This document shows positions 59,780-64,000 of a DNA stretch of 64,000 bases, one piece after another (the first letter of the stretch is position 1; each line of letters begins with the position of its first letter). Source of the stretch: CAZDQL01 sp964507325 (GTDB taxonomy: Bacteria; Planctomycetota; UBA1135; GCA-002686595); contig CAZDQL010000018.1 of assembly GCA_964507325.1 (NCBI GenBank), forward strand, positions 18,214 through 82,213, given 5' to 3'. Below the pieces are notes generated by a model. It was not told the origin of the DNA, searched no databases, and saw only the letters and a program-made list of their open reading frames with translations. The position numbers were made by a program, and so were the translations under genes.

Positions 59780-61302
59780 GCGACGAGGCGCAGAGTCGTT
59801 CCCCTCTCGGTCCCGTCATCGTGGAGATGCGGGACATCTGCAAGTCCTACCCGGGCGTGCAGGCGCTCAAGAACGCCCGCCTGACGGTTCGCAGGGGCGA
59901 GGTCAAAGCGCTGCTGGGGGAGAACGGGGCGGGGAAGTCGACCCTGATCAAGATGCTCACGGGTGCGGAGCCGCTGACCTCCGGCGAGATCCTGATCGAG
60001 GGCGAGCCCGTGCACCGCATGTCGCCGGCCATCTCCGAAAGACTGGGCATCTCCTGCGTCTACCAGAACATGACGCTGGCGGAGCACTTGACGGTGGCCG
60101 AGAACGTCTGGCTGGGTAGGTTGCCCTCCAAACTCGGATTCGTGAACAAGGGCGAACTGCGTCGGAAGACCGAACGGGTCCTCGCCGACATCGGCTACGC
60201 CGGCGTGTTCGATCCGGGCGAGCGTGTCTCCGAGCTCACGGCCTCCCAGCGCGGCATGGTGGCCATCGTGCGCGCGATTTGCCGTGATGCCCGGATCGTG
60301 ATCTTCGACGAACCGACCGCCGTTCTCGCCGACCGCGAGGCCGAGGAGCTCTTCCGTGTGATCCACCTGCTGAAAGAAAAGCGCCTCGCGGTAATCTACA
60401 TCTCGCACCGCATGGAGGAGATCTTCAAGGTCAGCGACACGATCACCGTGCTGAAGGATGGCCGGTATGTCGGCGATGCGGTGACGGCCGAGACGACCGA
60501 GGATGACCTGATCACCATGATGGTGGGGCGCGAGCTGAGCTCCAGCCACTACGACGATTCGCGCACGATCGGCGAGGAGATCTTCCGCGCGGAGAACATC
60601 ACGAACAGCCGGGTGAAGAACTGCTCTCTCAACATACGTAGCGGGGAGATCGTGGGCGTCTACGGTTTGGTGGGTGCGGGACGCACGGAACTGGCGCGTG
60701 CCCTGTTCGGCGCGGACAGGATCCAGGACGGTACCTTTGCCGTGGATGGCAGGCCGGCGGGGATCAGGAGCCCCAAGCAGGCCATCGACCGCGGCATGAG
60801 TCTGATTCCCGAAGACCGGCGGCGGCAGGGGCTGTCTCTGCGGCTCTCCGTGAAGCACAACATCAACCTGGCGGTCTACCGCAAGAATCACACCCTAGGG
60901 TTCATTCGCGCGCAACACGAACAGGAGATGAGCGACAACTTCGTCGAGAGCCTCGCCATCAAGACTCCCTCGGATCGCCAAAAGGTCGAGAATCTGAGCG
61001 GCGGCAACCAGCAGAAGGTCGTCGTCGGCAAATGGCTGGCCAGCGAGGCGAGGATCTTCCTGATGGACGAGCCTACCAACGGGATCGACGTGGGTGCCAA
61101 GGAAGAGATCTACGCGCTGATCAACCGGCTGGCCCATCAGGGATCGGGCGTGGTCTGCGTGTCGTCCTACATGCCCGAGGTCATGGACATTTGCGATCGC
61201 ATCATCGTGATGAACTCAGGGGAAATCGTGGCTGACGTGGAGCGGGAGGATTTCGACGAGGAGCGGCTGCTGGCCGCGGCGATGAAGATGAGAGAGCACT
61301 GA
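59776..61302 (+). CDS. Sugar ABC transporter ATP-binding protein, two ATPase domains
   Basis: A 508-residue CUT2-type ATPase starting at GTG in a GTGA overlap. Domain 1 has GENGAGKSTLIKMLTGAEP, a degenerate signature (VSELTASQRGMVAIVRA) and VIFDEPTAVLADREAEEL. Domain 2 has the altered P-loop GLVGAGRTELARALFG, ENLSGGNQQKVVVGKWLA and LMDEPTNGIDVG. It powers uptake of the sugar bound by the upstream lipoprotein. It is paralogous to the ATPase at 39.5 kb but not a recent copy, judging by the differing motifs. Confidence 0.94.
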   Translation: MSDEAQSRSPLGPVIVEMRDICKSYPGVQALKNARLTVRRGEVKALLGENGAGKSTLIKMLTGAEPLTSGEILIEGEPVHRMSPAISERLGISCVYQNMTLAEHLTVAENVWLGRLPSKLGFVNKGELRRKTERVLADIGYAGVFDPGERVSELTASQRGMVAIVRAICRDARIVIFDEPTAVLADREAEELFRVIHLLKEKRLAVIYISHRMEEIFKVSDTITVLKDGRYVGDAVTAETTEDDLITMMVGRELSSSHYDDSRTIGEEIFRAENITNSRVKNCSLNIRSGEIVGVYGLVGAGRTELARALFGADRIQDGTFAVDGRPAGIRSPKQAIDRGMSLIPEDRRRQGLSLRLSVKHNINLAVYRKNHTLGFIRAQHEQEMSDNFVESLAIKTPSDRQKVENLSGGNQQKVVVGKWLASEARIFLMDEPTNGIDVGAKEEIYALINRLAHQGSGVVCVSSYMPEVMDICDRIIVMNSGEIVADVEREDFDEERLLAAAMKMREH

Positions 61303-61314
61303 ACGGGAGGCGAA

Positions 61315-62250
61315 GTGAAGCAGCTCTTCAACACACAAGTAGTCGTTTTCCTCAGCGCGATGGTCATGTGGATCGCGCTCAGCTTCGCTACTGACGAATT
61401 CGCCTCGATCGGCAATTTCCAGAACCTGATGAAGCAGATGGCGATCACCGGCGTCATCGGTGTCGGCGCGCTGATCGTCATCCTCACACGCGGAATCGAC
61501 CTGTCCGTCGGATCGCTGATCGCGTTCGTGAACGTCATCCTGGCCATGCTGCTGGTGAACACGGGCATGTCGATTCCCGTCGCCCTGGCTACCGTGCTGG
61601 TGATCTCGGTCCTGCTGGGTCTGGTGAACGGCTTCATGGTCTACGACCTCAAGTTGCCGCCCTTCATCGCCACGCTGGGCATGATGATCGTCCTGCGCGG
61701 TGCGGCGCAGTTGATCTCGGGCGGCAGCACCGTGAGCACGATGAAGCTGTCGTCCTTCTCCTGGGGCATGTTCCTCGGAGTGCCGTACCTGTTCTGGGTG
61801 CTCGTGGTCGTCGTGGTGGTCGCGGAGCTGATGTTGCGCAAGACGGTGTTCGGGCGCTACGTCTACTCCCTGGGCAGCAACGAGGAGGCCACGCGCCTCT
61901 CCGGCATCAACACGCGCATGGTCACCTACGGCGTGTACATGATCGCGTCCTTCCTGGGCGGCATCGCCGGCATCATGCTCACCACGCGCACGAACCAGGG
62001 CAGTCCCACGGCGGCCCAGATGTTCGAGCTCGACGCTATCGCCTGTGCCGTGCTCGGGGGCGCGAGCTTCAGGGGCGGGGAGGGGAACGCCATCGGGTCG
62101 TTCATCGGCGCCCTGGTGATGATCACCATCTACAATGGCTGCGATCTGTTGCCGAACGTGGACTCCAACTGGACCAAGGTCATCGTCGGGGTCATCCTGA
62201 TCGTGACCGTGGCCGTGGACCAGTTCCGCAAGCACCGATCCGGTGAATGA
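61315..62250 (+). CDS. Sugar ABC transporter permease (RbsC family)
   Basis: A 311-residue membrane protein with GGGAGG before its GTG start. It has eight or more hydrophobic helices, the motif RGIDLSVGSLIAFVNVIL, TLGMMIVLRGAAQLISGG and the coupling loop SLGSNEEATRLSGINTRMV. Only one permease gene is present, so the channel should be a homodimer, in contrast to the two-permease importer at 41-43 kb. It ends the fucose operon. Confidence 0.92.
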   Translation: MKQLFNTQVVVFLSAMVMWIALSFATDEFASIGNFQNLMKQMAITGVIGVGALIVILTRGIDLSVGSLIAFVNVILAMLLVNTGMSIPVALATVLVISVLLGLVNGFMVYDLKLPPFIATLGMMIVLRGAAQLISGGSTVSTMKLSSFSWGMFLGVPYLFWVLVVVVVVAELMLRKTVFGRYVYSLGSNEEATRLSGINTRMVTYGVYMIASFLGGIAGIMLTTRTNQGSPTAAQMFELDAIACAVLGGASFRGGEGNAIGSFIGALVMITIYNGCDLLPNVDSNWTKVIVGVILIVTVAVDQFRKHRSGE

Positions 62251-62304
62251 GGGGGGGCTCGGATCGATGACCCGATCTTGCGTTCGGGTGTAGGTGGCGT
62301 GGCT

Positions 62305-64000
62305 CTACCGGGGATGGGATTCCCGCCCCTGCTCCTCCAACTCGACTTCGAGCCCCGAGTGGAGGACGCCGAGCCCATGCAACTCCAGGAGATCGACGTC
62401 GAGCGCGACCCGTAGGTGCAGCCGCTGTCCTCCCCCGGGAGTCGCCTCGAAGACCGTCTGCAGGGTTCGCAGGTCGATGTCCGTCTCCCCGCAGCGGGCC
62501 AGGCTCACCCGGAAGCGAGTATTGGTCGGGATGGGCTCCGACAGGTCCAGGACCTCGTAGAGCTCGGTCTTCAGGCCGGTCTCGGCGGCGTCCTTCAGGC
62601 TGTAGTAGTCGAGCACGCGGTTCCACGCCAGCCGGGCCGCCACGTCCGAATCCCCCGTCTCCTCGTCCACGGCCGGGAAGAGACCCAGGCCCAGTAGGAG
62701 CGCGTCGCTCTCCTGAGCTCGCTCGCCCGCGATGTACCAGGGAGTGTCGATGAGCTCCCCGAAGGGCCGGAGGGCGGGATCACCGAAGAGGATCGTCGAG
62801 GCATTGATCCGCCGGAGGTGCTCGGTCCCGTCCTCGCTCGGCACGGCCTCCATCGCCGACCGGAAGCTCATCCGCTCCGGGAGGAAGTCCAGGACCAAGC
62901 GGTCGTACATGCGCTTCGCGGCCTCGCCCAGCCGCATCCCGTCGTTCACGACGAAGCTGAACACGTCGCTGGCCAGAGGGCCGTGCCACGTGTCGACACC
63001 AGCCAGGAGGGCGGCGGCTCCCGAGTCGAGGATGGCCAGGGCGAGCGACTCCTCGGGGACCACGGTCCCCATGTCCACGACCTCCTCTCCACGATTCCGG
63101 TACCAGCGCCCCACCGCTCCGTTGTAGCAGGCGCAGCTGACGAGGATGGTCGACGAGAGATCGATCTCCCAGCTCCGGAGCGCCCCCCCCCAGTAGCAGC
63201 CCGCCAGGTTTTCGGGAGAGCCGTGCGAGAAACACAGGACCGCGTCCTTCCCCCGGAGCTCCGACAACGCGTGTCGGGCCCTTCTCCTTCGCGTCGCGTC
63301 CGGCAGGTACTCCGAGAAGTAGTACGAGCGAAAGGACCAGTCCTCTCCCTCGAGCGCCGCTTCGGCTTCCATCTCCTCGAGCTTCTCCACGTCCCGAATC
63401 GCTCCGGAGAGGGCCGCGACTTGGGCGAGGTGCCACTCGTACTCGTGGTCCCAGGCGGCGAGCGTGCTGCGTGCGAACCGCACTGCACCGGCGCCGCCGA
63501 CACCCGTGATGTAGCCGTACTCGAAGTCCACGAACGGATCGTCATCGACGGAGGCGGCCATCACGAGGATCCGGTTGCAGAGGTCGACGTCGATCTCGTG
63601 GGGAGGAACCACGAACGCCACGAAGCGCGGCGGCGCCTTCTTCAGCGTGCGCAGCGCGGCGTCGAGATCCTCTGGATCGAAGAGAACAACGCGCCCCTCG
63701 TGGAAGTCCGCCATCACCTCGGCGGCGGCCAGGTATTCGCCGCGCGCGAGAGGATCGGCCACGTTCCACGGCCCCGGTTCGACGAAGACCAGGTAGCCGT
63801 CCTCCGCGCTTCCGGCGAAGAGCATCCCGCTCACGCGATCGGCCAGGACAAGGGCGGCGAGAGGAGAACCGAGGCCGAGCGCAATCACTGCCAGGGTCTT
63901 CGTGGTCGACCCTCCGAGCAACTGGCGCAAGCACCCCAGCGCGATGAAGCCGGCCCAGAGCCAGAGCACGACATCCGCGACGAGGAAGGCGATGATGGAC
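62305..64000 (-). CDS. Membrane protein with a caspase/gingipain-like (clan CD) core, 5' truncated
   Basis: The frame stays open to the window edge, so the N-terminus is missing; a GTG at 63969 is inside a hydrophobic helix and is unlikely to be the start. Two or more membrane segments (LWLWAGFIALGCL, TLAVIALGLGSPLAALVLA) precede a soluble part with a His block CFSHGSP (His at 63223-63225) and a Cys block LVSCACYNG (Cys at 63133-63135 and 63127-63129), then STILFGDPALRPF. This order is typical of C25/CHAT-type cysteine peptidases. Substrate and role are unknown. A C-terminal domain of ~120 residues closes the protein. Confidence 0.68.
   Translation of the reverse strand, partial: SIIAFLVADVVLWLWAGFIALGCLRQLLGGSTTKTLAVIALGLGSPLAALVLADRVSGMLFAGSAEDGYLVFVEPGPWNVADPLARGEYLAAAEVMADFHEGRVVLFDPEDLDAALRTLKKAPPRFVAFVVPPHEIDVDLCNRILVMAASVDDDPFVDFEYGYITGVGGAGAVRFARSTLAAWDHEYEWHLAQVAALSGAIRDVEKLEEMEAEAALEGEDWSFRSYYFSEYLPDATRRRRARHALSELRGKDAVLCFSHGSPENLAGCYWGGALRSWEIDLSSTILVSCACYNGAVGRWYRNRGEEVVDMGTVVPEESLALAILDSGAAALLAGVDTWHGPLASDVFSFVVNDGMRLGEAAKRMYDRLVLDFLPERMSFRSAMEAVPSEDGTEHLRRINASTILFGDPALRPFGELIDTPWYIAGERAQESDALLLGLGLFPAVDEETGDSDVAARLAWNRVLDYYSLKDAAETGLKTELYEVLDLSEPIPTNTRFRVSLARCGETDIDLRTLQTVFEATPGGGQRLHLRVALDVDLLELHGLGVLHSGLEVELEEQGRESHPR

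Overview
The window is very GC-rich DNA that looks like a member of the Planctomycetota, probably a deep-branching, uncultured marine or sediment lineage. The evidence is its gene content: secreted sulfatases and glycosidases, Tat-exported Gfo/Idh/MocA oxidoreductases, PDZ/HEAT proteins, M56/BlaI pairs, an ECF sigma factor with a membrane-anchored extracellular tail, and the C-terminal domain on the metalloprotease at 596-2266. The 100-N assembly gap indicates a draft scaffold. No rRNA, intact tRNA or CRISPR array was seen, and no gene-free stretch exceeds 300 bases.

Left part (1-17.3 kb): a saccharide-degradation neighbourhood with a truncated hydrolase, a reprolysin-like protease, a sulfatase, a lipoprotein of unknown function, a UroD-family protein, a PDZ/toroid/HEAT protein, a GH95 fucosidase, a Gfo/Idh/MocA protein, a sodium symporter, a zinc alcohol dehydrogenase and a FucO-like iron alcohol dehydrogenase. 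From 17.3 to 20.5 kb a minus-strand operon encodes an ArsR repressor (with a near-perfect 24-bp operator over its start codon), a CxxC thioredoxin-like protein, ArsF-like and ArsG-like proteins and a DUF318-type permease. At 20.6-21.9 kb lies a gene with one in-frame UGA followed by a hairpin with bacterial SECIS geometry. At 22.0-25.1 kb a BlaI/M56 sensor pair has a clear promoter/operator and a C-terminal array of 50-residue repeats that broke the assembly.

Middle part (25.2-53.2 kb): a sialate-esterase-like enzyme, a second PDZ/toroid/HEAT paralogue, an NPCBM protein, a thioredoxin/CxxCH/PDZ protein, a three-part fusion (aspartyl protease-like, ADP-ribosylglycohydrolase, PKD), a GH51 arabinofuranosidase, a beta-propeller lipoprotein, a complete furanose-type ABC importer (YtfQRT-YjfF type), a HEAT/VWA protein, a GH127 arabinofuranosidase, a DUF1028 protein, the ECF fusion, SfsA and a small membrane protein. 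The arabinosidases around the importer suggest release and uptake of arabinofuranose.

Right part (53.2-62.3 kb) looks somewhat less GC-rich and may be an acquired block. It holds hgcA and hgcB, the corrinoid protein/ferredoxin pair needed for mercury methylation. They are divergent from a MarR regulator that carries two vicinal cysteine pairs, with a 21-bp palindrome over the hgcA -10 box. Then come L-fucose isomerase and a complete sugar ABC importer, which with GH95 and FucO sketch an L-fucose pathway (kinase and aldolase not in the window). A tRNA T-arm-like motif sits at the left edge of this block. The window ends inside a membrane protein with a caspase/gingipain-like core.
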